Origin: a virus
Virus record (IMG/VR): IMGVR_UViG_3300025121_000035
Span: 1-64,000 of that record
Strand: one strand, 5' to 3'
Length of the DNA: 64,000 bases
Below, in pieces: positions 8,928-19,292 of the stretch. The notes below the pieces were generated by a model. The model was not told the origin of the DNA. It worked only from the letters and a program-made list of their open reading frames with translations, and ran no database searches. Each line of letters opens with the position of its first letter. Positions within the stretch are counted from its first letter, which is position 1. The position numbers and the translations under genes were made by a program.

Positions 8928-9140
8928 TTAAAATTTCAAATTATTTATAAAAGGTGTTAAAAAATCCTTTATCCATTGGCTTATTAAATTACCAATAAAT
9001 GATGGAAAAAATATAGCAACTGATACTAAACATAGTATTATTAATATTTTCCAATTTCTTTTAAACCAATTTAAAAAACTATAAAGTTTTTCTTTATTAT
9101 GAATTTGACTTTTTTTTTCGGTTAATCTAATATCATCCAT
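8928..9140 (-). CDS. Small single-span membrane protein
   Basis: The 70-residue product has a charged N-terminus, a basic turn KRNWK and then one hydrophobic span at about residues 32-53 (ILIILCLVSVAIFFPSFIG), followed by an amphipathic C-terminus. It resembles small phage membrane proteins such as holins, but there is no lysis gene beside it, so the role stays open. It is transcribed divergently from the fibre gene at 9245. Confidence 0.5.
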   Translation of the reverse strand: MDDIRLTEKKSQIHNKEKLYSFLNWFKRNWKILIILCLVSVAIFFPSFIGNLISQWIKDFLTPFINNLKF

Positions 9141-9244
9141 TTAGGTATTATTATTTTTAATTTATATATATGTAAAATGTTTATTTGTTTTTGTGATTTG
9201 TAAAAAATATATATAACTAATAAAGAAATAAACTATTCTATAAT

Positions 9245-12200
9245 ATGAAAATTACACAAACAAGTCGAGGGACTTTTAAGTTATCTTTACAGCCATCAAA
9301 AGCAGTATCACCAAAATCAATATTAACAGAAAATGAAAATATGTATCTATTTGATCAAGGTTATACAGTAGGATTTAGAAAAGATGGTAAATTATTTAAA
9401 TTTGTTGGATTAAGAAATGGTTATGAAAAACAATTAGAATTAACATTAACATCTATTATATTAGATAATAAAGAATATATTTCTCCAAATATTAAATATT
9501 TTGATAATTTATATGAAATTGATAATGTCATTAATCATAAAATAAATAATATTTCTTTACAAAATAAAATATCTAAAGATAATTTTAAAAATATGGTTAT
9601 TATTAATGAACATTTTAATAATTTGGAAATTGTTTACGAAGTACATATTAAAGGAATGAAAGTTAATAATATAACCCAATTATCTAAATACATACAAAAT
9701 AATAATGGTCAATTTATTATAGGTACTACGTATAATAAAAATGAATTTATAATAGAAACACCAATAGCATATGATTCGAATGGAGTAGAATTACAAATAT
9801 TAGAACATACTTTATATTATGATAAAGGTAAATTATATTATAGAAAGAATATTAAAAATAATAAAACAAATTATAATTATCCTATTTATGTCGATATAAA
9901 TATATCGTTTGAACCATATTCATATGGTATGCAAGAAGTAAATAAAAATATAGTGGGTAGTTCTAGTAATACTTGGAATATAATTGTTGGAGAATCATTA
10001 GGAATAGGAACATATGATACTTTAAAAACAGATAGTGATCCTTGGATGCGTATAGTACATAAAGTAGAAATAATTAGTAATTACTTAGGTTGTAGTAGAT
10101 TATATTATACATTTAATACATCATCTATTTTATCTACATTTGATATTGTAAGTGCTAATCTTATTTGTACTTCATCAACTTATTTATCACCAACTTATAG
10201 TTATTTAAGTTCACTTATTTTACATGAATCATTTCATGAAGATACATTAACTACAACAAATTTTGCTAATAATTGGAATAATATGGATATTAGTTCTACA
10301 AAAAGCCAAATTATAAATCTTACATCAGGTGTTAATACAATTTTATTATCAACAGATATAACAAATATTATAAAAACAAAAGATAAATTTAAATTTTGTC
10401 TTAGAGGATATCAATATGATTTTGGAAAATCTCTACCTTCAATTTCTTATTCTAATTTATTATCAAATGTATCATTAGAAATTGAATTTACAATTCCTAC
10501 TACTAATACCATATCATTTACAATTCCTACAAATTATTATAAAAATGGCACAGGATATATAGGTAAATCTGCTTTGCAATGGTCAGATACACGAACACCA
10601 GAACAAGATATTTTTGGTGATGAAGCAGTAGTTTATAGTAATTTAGAAACTAATTATGTTGGAACTATTAATGGAACAACAGATTTTACAGTATATAGAT
10701 TGTTTTTAAGTTTTGATACAAGTATATTAAAATATTTTAATATAATTGAAGCCGAAATAAATTTTAAAACATTAAATAATTTAGGTGATGTTGGATTAGA
10801 TTCAGAAGAATATGTATATTTAGTAGAAGGAACACAATCAGATAATGTAGAATTAGATTATACAGATTATATTAGTACAGGTTCTACATTAATAAGTACA
10901 ATTAATGTTGGATCACCTTATAATTATACTGCTTCTGATAATAACATAACAAATTATATTAATATAGAAGGTAATACTAAATTTGTTATTATGCATCCAC
11001 AAGATTTTTATTTTAATTCTTTAATTGATCCGGTTGATACACAACCATTTAGAATTAAAAATAGTTATGATCCATCTATAACAGCCAATTTAAATGATCG
11101 TATTACATTAAATGTAACAGCAATTCCTATTATAGTGGTTGGAAGTTCTATTTATACAGTTGAAAATGTACCACCTGCCATATTAACAGCAAATACAGTT
11201 CCTGTACATACTATTGCTTGGTATGAAGATATATCACTAACTAATCCACCAGTTTATATTGGTACATCATATGAAATAGATAAAAAATATTATGATGATG
11301 GTGATATTTTATATGCTATTGCGATAGATGCAAATAGTGGACAAACTTCTATAAATGTATTAACTGTTGCATTATCAATGAAAAAAGTATATGGACAAGA
11401 TTCAATAATTATAGACGATAGTCCAGGTTTATTTCAATTATCAGCTACAACAAATTATACAGAATATCAAATAGCATGGTATACAAATTCTGGATTAACA
11501 TTAGCAAGTAGAATAGGAGTAGGTAATACAATATTATTAAAAAACGATGATTATAATAATCTTGATACAATTTATGCAAATGCAATTAATGAATTTGGTG
11601 TACCTGTTGCAATATCATTAGAAATAATAATATATAAAATAAAAGTTTATGGACCATCAATAATTTATTATAATAAATATACCACTTTTGATTTACATTT
11701 ATTTTCTTCATCCGATGATTTATCATATGATTATTTAATTTTTAGAGATATAGAATTAACAGAATTAATCGGTATTTATAATTTATTTCCAGGTGAAACA
11801 GTAATAACTTTAAAATCAACTTTATTTGATGATAGTGATATAATTTATACTAATTTATTTAAAAGATTTACAGGTACTTATAATCCAAATATTAATAAAC
11901 CATTAGCATCAATATCATTAGAAACTATATTATATGAAACAATTAATAATTATTCTGGAATAACTAGTAGAATTGATTATACTGATGCTACTGATATAGA
12001 TTCAATATATTTTAAATATCACAATTGTTTAAATGGAGTATGTTATACATATATTAGAGATTTAAATAATCCATACGAGGAAACATTATCAGTTAATGAT
12101 GTAGCAAATAATGGTGTTTATAATATGTATAGTGAATTTGATATAATACACGAATTTTATTCTAATTCACATAAAGTTGAAATAGCTCATAATACTAATG

Positions 12201-13966
12201 TAGATTTAACTAAAAAATATAAGGAATTAGAAGTAGAAATATTTCCAGGTACTCGTATTATACTTTTTGGACAAACTGACCAAACTGAAAATGGAGTTTA
12301 TATATTACAAAACAATAAATCATTATTAAAAACAACAGAATTAGATGATATTAATATTTATAGATATAAAGCAAATGTTTTAGCAGGTAGTAATACTAAT
12401 CAAGAAATGCATATAATAGGCATACAAGTTAGTGATATATTTTTACCTACTCATACTTTTACTACAACTATAAGGTATATATCATCACCGACAACTGAAG
12501 GAACACCATTTAAAATAGGTGATTGGGTTGGTGGTACTCAGCATGATACTGTTAGATCAACCGCAGTTTTATCATATGATATTACTGATCAAATAACAGT
12601 AACAAATGAAATTACAACATTTACGGTAATCATTTATGATGCAGATAATACAACACAATTAGCTACAAATGTTATTACGTTTAATGGTGATACTTCAGTA
12701 ACTAGTCAATATATTACATTAACAGTATCTAATTGGACAAATATAGCCGAAGGATATTCTTGTGATGTATCAATATCTATTGCCATTGCTAATATTTTAA
12801 CAGAAGGTGGAAGATTTAATGTTTATATGTCTTGGAACGATAATGCATATACTAATTTAGAATATACACATAAAAATATATTTAGAGATGATGAAACATT
12901 AATATCAACTTTAAATGGGACTTTAACAATGACTACTGGAACAACTATTGTATATAAAACAATTAGTGGTATAGATTTTTATACTGATAATACACAATGG
13001 CAAGTACATTTAGATCAAATTGATAATATTAATAGTAGAACATATCCAATTACCAAACAATTAGGCATTACTAATAATTATTTTTTAATTTCTACAAATA
13101 TATCAGCACATGGTGCTGACAATAATTTTGTTAGTGGTACATTTACTTCTTATCACAATATTACAGGTGTAACATATGATAAATTAAATTGGACAACTGA
13201 TGTATTAAATTCACATAATTGGAGTCATATTAGTGGAAATACTGAAAATACATATGTTACAGCAAATGTATATGATTGGGATGCTATAATACCAGATGAT
13301 TCTATAGATTCTATAAATTATCCATATATAATAGACACATTATCAAATACATCAGATAGAAAAACTGAAACATTTACAAGTGAAACAACAACAGATTATC
13401 CCAGATTAACGAGTAACTTATCTATTAATTGGTCTAATAATGATTCATTAGCAGTAACAGATTATGGAACTGGATTACAATTATTAGTAGGTAGATTAGT
13501 ATATCCTCAAATCGATTTTAGTGTATATAATACAGACTTAGGTGTTCAATATGACTATTCATCATTAAGTGGTGATAAATATTATTATAGGCTATTTAAA
13601 CCATTAAATAATCAATATATATCTAATGGTATAATAATATTATCTGATTATAATATAACTGAAATGGATTTATCTGGAAATACTGTTAAATTTGATATAT
13701 CTGTTGATAGTGGTTCAAGCTGGTATAGTTTAAATTCACAATATGTAGGAGGTAGATTAGAAAACGGTGATGGCTGTAGAATTGATAGTGATTATTATAA
13801 TATTAGTGGTGCTACAAGTGGTGGAACATTTAATAATAATGCATTATCATTTACTTTAGGGTATGCAGGATCAAATAATTATATTCATTTAAGAATTATG
13901 ATTAGTGATACTGTTAAAGATAAATATATAGGAGGTATATTATTTTCAGGTGGTCATTGGGATTAA
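9245..13966 (+). CDS. Giant virion surface protein (tail fibre/adhesin) with DNRLRE-like domains
   Basis: The 1573-residue protein is rich in Asn, Thr, Ser and beta-strand patterns and almost free of Cys. Two regions (about residues 240-420 and 425-640) look like DNRLRE-type beta-sandwich modules: a mixed strand set with RLYYTFNTSSIL and RLFLSFDTSIL, each followed by 'A-x-L/I' strands. Residues 640-900 hold three Ig-like segments (AWYED, AWYTNSG). It begins a rightward block with four more fibre-like genes. No leader peptide is present, so it is virion-associated rather than secreted. The role, host binding, is inferred from composition, size and position. Confidence 0.65.
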   Translation: MKITQTSRGTFKLSLQPSKAVSPKSILTENENMYLFDQGYTVGFRKDGKLFKFVGLRNGYEKQLELTLTSIILDNKEYISPNIKYFDNLYEIDNVINHKINNISLQNKISKDNFKNMVIINEHFNNLEIVYEVHIKGMKVNNITQLSKYIQNNNGQFIIGTTYNKNEFIIETPIAYDSNGVELQILEHTLYYDKGKLYYRKNIKNNKTNYNYPIYVDINISFEPYSYGMQEVNKNIVGSSSNTWNIIVGESLGIGTYDTLKTDSDPWMRIVHKVEIISNYLGCSRLYYTFNTSSILSTFDIVSANLICTSSTYLSPTYSYLSSLILHESFHEDTLTTTNFANNWNNMDISSTKSQIINLTSGVNTILLSTDITNIIKTKDKFKFCLRGYQYDFGKSLPSISYSNLLSNVSLEIEFTIPTTNTISFTIPTNYYKNGTGYIGKSALQWSDTRTPEQDIFGDEAVVYSNLETNYVGTINGTTDFTVYRLFLSFDTSILKYFNIIEAEINFKTLNNLGDVGLDSEEYVYLVEGTQSDNVELDYTDYISTGSTLISTINVGSPYNYTASDNNITNYINIEGNTKFVIMHPQDFYFNSLIDPVDTQPFRIKNSYDPSITANLNDRITLNVTAIPIIVVGSSIYTVENVPPAILTANTVPVHTIAWYEDISLTNPPVYIGTSYEIDKKYYDDGDILYAIAIDANSGQTSINVLTVALSMKKVYGQDSIIIDDSPGLFQLSATTNYTEYQIAWYTNSGLTLASRIGVGNTILLKNDDYNNLDTIYANAINEFGVPVAISLEIIIYKIKVYGPSIIYYNKYTTFDLHLFSSSDDLSYDYLIFRDIELTELIGIYNLFPGETVITLKSTLFDDSDIIYTNLFKRFTGTYNPNINKPLASISLETILYETINNYSGITSRIDYTDATDIDSIYFKYHNCLNGVCYTYIRDLNNPYEETLSVNDVANNGVYNMYSEFDIIHEFYSNSHKVEIAHNTNVDLTKKYKELEVEIFPGTRIILFGQTDQTENGVYILQNNKSLLKTTELDDINIYRYKANVLAGSNTNQEMHIIGIQVSDIFLPTHTFTTTIRYISSPTTEGTPFKIGDWVGGTQHDTVRSTAVLSYDITDQITVTNEITTFTVIIYDADNTTQLATNVITFNGDTSVTSQYITLTVSNWTNIAEGYSCDVSISIAIANILTEGGRFNVYMSWNDNAYTNLEYTHKNIFRDDETLISTLNGTLTMTTGTTIVYKTISGIDFYTDNTQWQVHLDQIDNINSRTYPITKQLGITNNYFLISTNISAHGADNNFVSGTFTSYHNITGVTYDKLNWTTDVLNSHNWSHISGNTENTYVTANVYDWDAIIPDDSIDSINYPYIIDTLSNTSDRKTETFTSETTTDYPRLTSNLSINWSNNDSLAVTDYGTGLQLLVGRLVYPQIDFSVYNTDLGVQYDYSSLSGDKYYYRLFKPLNNQYISNGIIILSDYNITEMDLSGNTVKFDISVDSGSSWYSLNSQYVGGRLENGDGCRIDSDYYNISGATSGGTFNNNALSFTLGYAGSNNYIHLRIMISDTVKDKYIGGILFSGGHWD

Positions 13967-13989
13967 ATTATTATTAATTAATAATTTTC

Positions 13990-14034
13990 GTATCGTGAAT
14001 TACTCATCTACACTAAGTTATGGTTTTCTTTGAC
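13990..14034 (-). repeat. Dispersed hairpin repeat (IS605-end-like), solo copy
   Basis: Read on the minus strand it starts GTCAAAGAAAACCAT, followed by a short stem and GATGAGTAATTCA. The AAAGAAAACC start matches copies at 40752, 41133, 60267 and 61103. It lies alone between two fibre genes, with no transposase. The stem is partly decayed here. Confidence 0.5.
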
Positions 14035-14107
14035 GAATCATATAAAAAGATGTAAAATAAATTAATATATAGATTTATAAAATATATTATTAAAATAAAT
14101 TATTAAA

Positions 14108-15418
14108 ATGAGTTTATTACCACAATTTGAATTAAAACAATCATATATAGTTAAAAATAAAATTAATTATGATATAAAACGAGATGGTGATTTTATATAT
14201 GAGGAGTATGGTATATTATTTACAGATTATGATTTAGCTAGAAAAACTCAAATATTTAATACTAATCATTTCAGTGGATTTACGTTATCAAATTATCCAT
14301 TTAATTATACACGATTTGATATAACACAATATGATAAATCGTTTTATATAGATGTTACTAATAAATCTTTTGAATTTGAAGAAATTTACAACATAGGTGA
14401 TATAGTTAATACATATGAATATACAGAAATTAAATTTTTAAATACAGCAACTACAGATATATTTGATATAGATGATTATATAGAAATTAGTTTTTATACT
14501 AAACAAACAGTTAATGGAACAGCCACTTGGGAACATGTTGGAGCAATTGGTGAAACTTGGTTTGTGGATGGATACACAAGTAATTATACTTATTGGTCTG
14601 TTACTGGTTTAACTACTGTATATGGGTCATCAAGTGGTATTACTAATTGGAGTGTAAGTGAAAAAAATCCTATTTTTAAATATAAAGCTATTATAAAAAA
14701 TAAAATTGCACCTATTTTATATGTAGAAAGAAAAATAGAAAATTATTTAATAAATAATATTTCTAAAATAAATAATACATTTCAAGTATATTTTACAGTT
14801 AAAAATTTAAATAAATGTGTATCTACTTATGAAAATTTAGCAACAACAATAGGTAATTCTATATTTGGTGATTATTTAGAATTGACATATATTTATAATA
14901 TAGCACCAAATGAAAATCAAGTAATAGGATTAATAATAAATCCTACTAAGAATAATAATCATTTATATTTCAACTTTGACGATATAACATTTAAATCTTA
15001 TATTGGATTAACAACAACAAATTATAAATTTACAACAAATTATTTATATAATAAATACACATTACAAGAAATGTTAGAACAATATGGATATATTGGATCT
15101 GATAATATTTATTTAACATATACATCAAATGTTACTGCAAGTGCTTATACTGGAACAGAAACATATACATTTGACATAAATAATATTAGTGATGCTGATT
15201 TTTTCACACCATATACTTATATTCATGTATATACAAACGGAGGTTTAAATAATTATAAGTGTCTTTTAATTAATATAACAGGTGTAACATTTACAATAAT
15301 TACATCACCAGATATGGTTAGTGATACAACAGCAGCTACACAAATTAGAAATATAACTGATATTGAAACTATATCTACTATGTTAAATGAATGTTATATT
15401 AATATTGAAGGGGGTTGA
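14108..15418 (+). CDS. Virion structural protein, probably fibre or fibre-linked
   Basis: The 436-residue, beta-rich, Thr/Asn/Tyr-rich protein is not related to any family I recognise. Its WSVTGLTTVYG...NWSVSE segment (about residues 158-184) looks like paired beta-hairpins. Position between the giant fibre gene and two other fibre genes supports a tail-adhesion role. TGA ends the gene, which shows TGA is a stop here. Confidence 0.5.
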   Translation: MSLLPQFELKQSYIVKNKINYDIKRDGDFIYEEYGILFTDYDLARKTQIFNTNHFSGFTLSNYPFNYTRFDITQYDKSFYIDVTNKSFEFEEIYNIGDIVNTYEYTEIKFLNTATTDIFDIDDYIEISFYTKQTVNGTATWEHVGAIGETWFVDGYTSNYTYWSVTGLTTVYGSSSGITNWSVSEKNPIFKYKAIIKNKIAPILYVERKIENYLINNISKINNTFQVYFTVKNLNKCVSTYENLATTIGNSIFGDYLELTYIYNIAPNENQVIGLIINPTKNNNHLYFNFDDITFKSYIGLTTTNYKFTTNYLYNKYTLQEMLEQYGYIGSDNIYLTYTSNVTASAYTGTETYTFDINNISDADFFTPYTYIHVYTNGGLNNYKCLLINITGVTFTIITSPDMVSDTTAATQIRNITDIETISTMLNECYINIEGG

Positions 15419-15452
15419 AAATTAAATATATAATAAAAAATTAAATACTTAA

Positions 15453-15836
15453 ATGTACGATAGTGATTACAGAAAATTAAATATTAGTGTTCGTAAAAAA
15501 ATTTATAGAGCATATGCTAATATTATAAATAGTTTAAATATGAATTCAGAATTACGTAATAAAATAACTGGAATATTATATGAAAATAATAATAATAAAT
15601 TTGTATTAAATTTATATAGACCTTTTGATGGACAAGATAACAGGCTTACATATCAGCCGTTAGAAATTACACAAATTGGTAAAAATAGTAAAACTACAAT
15701 ACCATTTAAATTATTAGATATCGATACAGTAAAAGCTTCTACTGAATTTGATTTAATAGATTTTAATATGTATGGTATTTATTTAATTGATAGTAATGTA
15801 ATTGGGAATATAGTATTTGATCCAAATGAAGTTTAA
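15453..15836 (+). CDS. Hypothetical protein of the tail-fibre block
   Basis: The 127-residue product is unrecognised. A basic helical N-terminus (RKKIYRAYANIINSL) precedes a beta-rich remainder. It lies between two fibre genes with 17-34 nt spacing, so it may be a connector or assembly factor for the fibres. Confidence 0.45.
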   Translation: MYDSDYRKLNISVRKKIYRAYANIINSLNMNSELRNKITGILYENNNNKFVLNLYRPFDGQDNRLTYQPLEITQIGKNSKTTIPFKLLDIDTVKASTEFDLIDFNMYGIYLIDSNVIGNIVFDPNEV

Positions 15837-15853
15837 AAAAAATTATAATTAAA

Positions 15854-17509
15854 ATGGCTAAAAGTGTACAAGGTGCTAGAATGATGTTGAAAAGAAGCAC
15901 AACAACAGGTGAAATACCAACAATTCCAACTAATGATGATCATACATTTGGGTGGTTATCAACAGATATATATTTAAGTGAATTATATACAAATATAGTT
16001 GATAATAGAGTATTTACACGAACTAATGTAGGAATAACTGAATTTATTTTAACTGATCCAAATACTGGTCAAATTAATCCAGATTATATAAGTGTACCTA
16101 TTATTAATAATACTGCTTTTGCTTTATTAATGTCAACTGGTGGTACAGAATCTATACACGCTATACCAGAATTAACATATGACACAGGAACTACGACTTT
16201 AACATTAGAAGGAACAGCTAATATTACAACTATAAAAGAGGGTGGAACATTATTAACATCAAAATATTTTAGATTAGCTAATACTAATACATTTACAGGT
16301 AGATTAGATTGGAATACAACAGCATCTAGTGTAATATTATCAATGAGTAATAAAAATATATTAAAAAGACATAATACGGCAGGTGGATTATCAATTAGTT
16401 CTGGTAATGGTTCTGGTTCTAATTTATTAATAGGTACAGGTGATTCTATTATAAAAATGGAAGCTAATATTACATTAAGTAGTGGAGAAGATATTCATAT
16501 TGGTTCAGATGGATCAATATATTTTTATACTAATACAAATTCCACCTGGGCTAGTAGAAAAACTGCAAGTTTTAATACAAGTGGAATATTTGAAGCGCCT
16601 TCATTAATGGAAAATGGTGATTTATTAGTTGATAAATATTTAGGAATTAATGCAACCGCTATTGATTCATTATCATTAAGTGGAGAATCAGCATCTAGTT
16701 GGTTAAGGAGTAACACTAATGATGAATATGGTGGTGAAGAATTATCTTGTCCTAATTTTAATACATCTACATCAAATACTACATTTATAACTATAAACGG
16801 TTCTGATGTATTAGAATATCAAACTTTAGTTTTAACACCCGGAGATAATAGAATATTAACATCTAATTCTACTGGTAGTCAATTAAATGCTGAAGATTCA
16901 TTAACTTATAATGGAACTACATTATCAATGACAAGTGGCGGAGCTACGTGGTCAACAATTATAAAAGGTGCATTTAAAGCACATAGTAATACAAATGGTG
17001 GAAATTTATATTTATCTTCTAATACAATTAGTTCTAAAATACGTTTAAATCCAGGTGGTGATGGATATGATCCTGGAATATCTTATTATATCGGAGCAGA
17101 TCCTGATGTTTTAGGGACAGAAGGATTTAGAATGGCATCTGATGGTACATTTTATACAAGTGGTGGAGTAATACCAGGTGCTGTTCCTTTACCATCAGAT
17201 ATAAGATTAAAAAATATAGAATTTAATTTAACATCTACATTAAATGACTTATTAAAATTAGAAACTATAAAATTTAATTGGAAAGTTAAACAAGATGGAT
17301 CTCATTATGGATTAATAGCACAGGATGTAGAACAATATTTTCCTGATATAGTAATTAAAAAACAATTACCGTTTCATAGTAATGATAATAAAGAATATAA
17401 ATTGATAAATTATACAGAATTTATACCTATTATAGTAAATGCAATGAAAGAACAACAAGTAATGATAAAAGAATTAAAATCTGAAATAGAAATACTAAAA
17501 AATAAATAA
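15854..17509 (+). CDS. Tail fibre/tailspike with C-terminal S74 intramolecular chaperone
   Basis: The 551-residue protein has an N-terminal segment starting MAKSVQGARMMLKRS, a long Thr/Ser/Gly-rich beta region, and a C-terminal S74 peptidase domain from about residue 448. That domain opens with PSDIRLKN, containing the Ser and Lys of the self-cleavage site, continues with HYGLIAQDVEQYFP and ends in a coiled coil (KEQQVMIKELKSEIEILKNK). In this family the domain trimerises the fibre and then cuts itself off before the Ser. The same arrangement is known in endosialidase and phage neck-appendage proteins. Confidence 0.85.
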   Translation: MAKSVQGARMMLKRSTTTGEIPTIPTNDDHTFGWLSTDIYLSELYTNIVDNRVFTRTNVGITEFILTDPNTGQINPDYISVPIINNTAFALLMSTGGTESIHAIPELTYDTGTTTLTLEGTANITTIKEGGTLLTSKYFRLANTNTFTGRLDWNTTASSVILSMSNKNILKRHNTAGGLSISSGNGSGSNLLIGTGDSIIKMEANITLSSGEDIHIGSDGSIYFYTNTNSTWASRKTASFNTSGIFEAPSLMENGDLLVDKYLGINATAIDSLSLSGESASSWLRSNTNDEYGGEELSCPNFNTSTSNTTFITINGSDVLEYQTLVLTPGDNRILTSNSTGSQLNAEDSLTYNGTTLSMTSGGATWSTIIKGAFKAHSNTNGGNLYLSSNTISSKIRLNPGGDGYDPGISYYIGADPDVLGTEGFRMASDGTFYTSGGVIPGAVPLPSDIRLKNIEFNLTSTLNDLLKLETIKFNWKVKQDGSHYGLIAQDVEQYFPDIVIKKQLPFHSNDNKEYKLINYTEFIPIIVNAMKEQQVMIKELKSEIEILKNK

Positions 17510-17514
17510 AATTA

Positions 17515-18630
17515 ATGGCTCAATTTCTTAATACTGATTTATATTATGATTTTAATACTACTACATTTATAATGGTAGGTGGTATGAGTATAGATGATGT
17601 AAGAATAAAATATAATTGGTTTCTAAATGCAGAAGTTGTTGATGCTGTTATTGGTGAAGACAAAAATGGATTAGTTTGGTATCAAGGTACTTGGACTTGT
17701 GGTACATGGGAAAATGGAACTTGGTACTCTGGTACTTGGTTAAATGGTAGATGGAAAGCAGGAACATGGTATAGTTGTAATATAGATACTAAAGGTATGT
17801 TAGAAGGAAAATTGCATATTTTAGAAACTAATATTTCTAGTTCAAAATTTTTAGGTGGTACATGGGAAAGTGGAATATTTAATTATGGAATATTTGGAAA
17901 TACTCAACCAACTACAACAATACCATCACAAGTTGATTTAAATTTCATAGTAAATAATAATACTGATTATTATTTGAGTGGAGAATCATATTATTATATA
18001 GAACAATATACAGGAGAAACAGATTATAATGTTTATATTACTACTCCTATATTTAAAAGTGGAACATTTGTTAATGGTTGGATAAATGCTTCTATATTTG
18101 AAAATGGTACATTTCAATCAGGTTTTATAAATAATTCTATTTGGAAAAATGGTACGTTTAATAGTGGTATATTTTTAGGGGATTATTGGTATAATGGTAG
18201 TTTTTATGGTGGTGATTTTTCTAATGGTATATGGCAAACCGGAACATTCACTATTAGTAATAGTAATGTATCTAGATTTGGAACAAATTATAAAAATAAT
18301 GGTGCTACTTGGTTAAATGGTACATTTAATAGTGGAGAATTTTATTCAGGATTAAATACAGGTGGTACATCATTGACATCATTAGATCATAGTTTAGTTA
18401 ATTGGGAAAATGGAACTTTTATTAATGGTAAATGGTATGGTGGTACTTTTAAAAGTGGTACTTGGGAGACAGGTATATTCTATGAAGGTATAATTTTTGA
18501 TATTATATGGAAAAGAGGTAATATTTATAACTGCTTATGGAAAGGAGGCACTTTCTATGATGGAACAATTAAAGGTGGAATTTATGATAATATTAATATC
18601 ATTAATGCCGATTTAGGATATAATAATTAA
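17515..18630 (+). CDS. Fibre-like protein with G-T-W/F repeats
   Basis: The 371-residue protein is built of short repeats of the type N-G-T-(W/F)-x-x-G, densest at about residues 53-86, 180-245 and 290-365. The periodicity of 5-7 residues, alternating bulky aromatic and Gly-Thr turns, suggests a narrow beta-solenoid, loosely like MORN repeats. It follows the S74 fibre gene by 5 nt and is followed 2 nt later by the first MKNFKQYNES gene. A tip adhesin is plausible; I do not recognise the family. Confidence 0.55.
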   Translation: MAQFLNTDLYYDFNTTTFIMVGGMSIDDVRIKYNWFLNAEVVDAVIGEDKNGLVWYQGTWTCGTWENGTWYSGTWLNGRWKAGTWYSCNIDTKGMLEGKLHILETNISSSKFLGGTWESGIFNYGIFGNTQPTTTIPSQVDLNFIVNNNTDYYLSGESYYYIEQYTGETDYNVYITTPIFKSGTFVNGWINASIFENGTFQSGFINNSIWKNGTFNSGIFLGDYWYNGSFYGGDFSNGIWQTGTFTISNSNVSRFGTNYKNNGATWLNGTFNSGEFYSGLNTGGTSLTSLDHSLVNWENGTFINGKWYGGTFKSGTWETGIFYEGIIFDIIWKRGNIYNCLWKGGTFYDGTIKGGIYDNINIINADLGYNN

Positions 18631-18632
18631 TT

Positions 18633-19166
18633 ATGAAAAATTTTAAACAATATAACGAAAGTATTAGAGATTTACTTAAAAGTAAATCAGATGAAGAAAT
18701 ATTAAAATCGTTAAAAGGATTATCTGATAATGAAAAAATTTATAATATTATATTGTATCAATTAGATTTTAATTTATTACCAAGAGATAGTGAAGGATAT
18801 TGTATATATTATGGAACATTAGGATCTAAAGATATTCATCATTATTGGGATTTTGATTGGGATAATGCAAAAATATATGAATTACCAGAAAAATTTATAG
18901 TTAAAGGTGGATTAGATTGTGATAATAAAAATTTAACAATTCTTCCAAAATATTTAAGAGTTGAAGGTAATTTAAGTTTATTAAATAATAATATTTATGA
19001 ATTACCTGATAATTTATATGTTGGTGGTCATCTTTTAGTTAGTGAAAATAATTTAACAAAATTACCAAAAGGTTTAATAGTAAAAGGAAATTTAATTGCA
19101 TTCCATAATAAAGTTGAATTAAAATTACCGGATGATGCTATAATAGGTGGTTATGTTAGTTTATGA
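18633..19166 (+). CDS. MKNFKQYNES-family leucine-rich-like repeat protein
   Basis: The 177-residue protein begins with MKNFKQYNES, then a helical module (KSDEEILKSL...YQLDFNLLPRDSEGYC), then four leucine-rich-like repeats of the form LP-x-x-L-x-V-x-G-x-L. The same three-part plan is found in 37665, 38197, 41695 and 44782. The N-terminal ten residues resemble the T4 capsid-targeting peptide MKTYQEFIAE, with a potential cut after Glu9. Its TGA overlaps the ATG of a truncated copy of the same leader. Confidence 0.7.
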   Translation: MKNFKQYNESIRDLLKSKSDEEILKSLKGLSDNEKIYNIILYQLDFNLLPRDSEGYCIYYGTLGSKDIHHYWDFDWDNAKIYELPEKFIVKGGLDCDNKNLTILPKYLRVEGNLSLLNNNIYELPDNLYVGGHLLVSENNLTKLPKGLIVKGNLIAFHNKVELKLPDDAIIGGYVSL

Positions 19167-19252
19167 AAAATTTTAAACAATATAACGAAAGTGTTAGAGA
19201 TTTACTTAAAGGTAAAGAAGATGCAGAAATAGGAGGAGTTTTTTATCAATAA
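19163..19252 (+). CDS. 29-residue MKNFKQYNES leader remnant
   Basis: The ORF reads MKNFKQYNESVRDLLKGK and then diverges after about residue 22 to reach a stop at residue 30. The first 54 nt are almost identical to the start of the preceding gene (18633), so this is either a deletion remnant of a further family member or a minimal leader peptide. It is coupled to the upstream gene by ATGA. Confidence 0.45.
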   Translation: MKNFKQYNESVRDLLKGKEDAEIGGVFYQ

Positions 19253-19256
19253 AAAA

Positions 19257-19269
19257 TTTTAATATATAG
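19257..19269 (+). promoter_or_regulatory. TTTTAATATATAG box, possible phage promoter
   Basis: The same box stands 21-43 nt upstream of 38197, 38687, 53552 and 63741, all genes with the leader-peptide pattern; here it is 23 nt before the start at 19293. It resembles a T4-like single-box late promoter in being one A+T-rich element, but chance is a concern in DNA this A+T-rich. Confidence 0.3.
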
Positions 19270-19292
19270 TAAAAAAAACAAATGAACATAAG

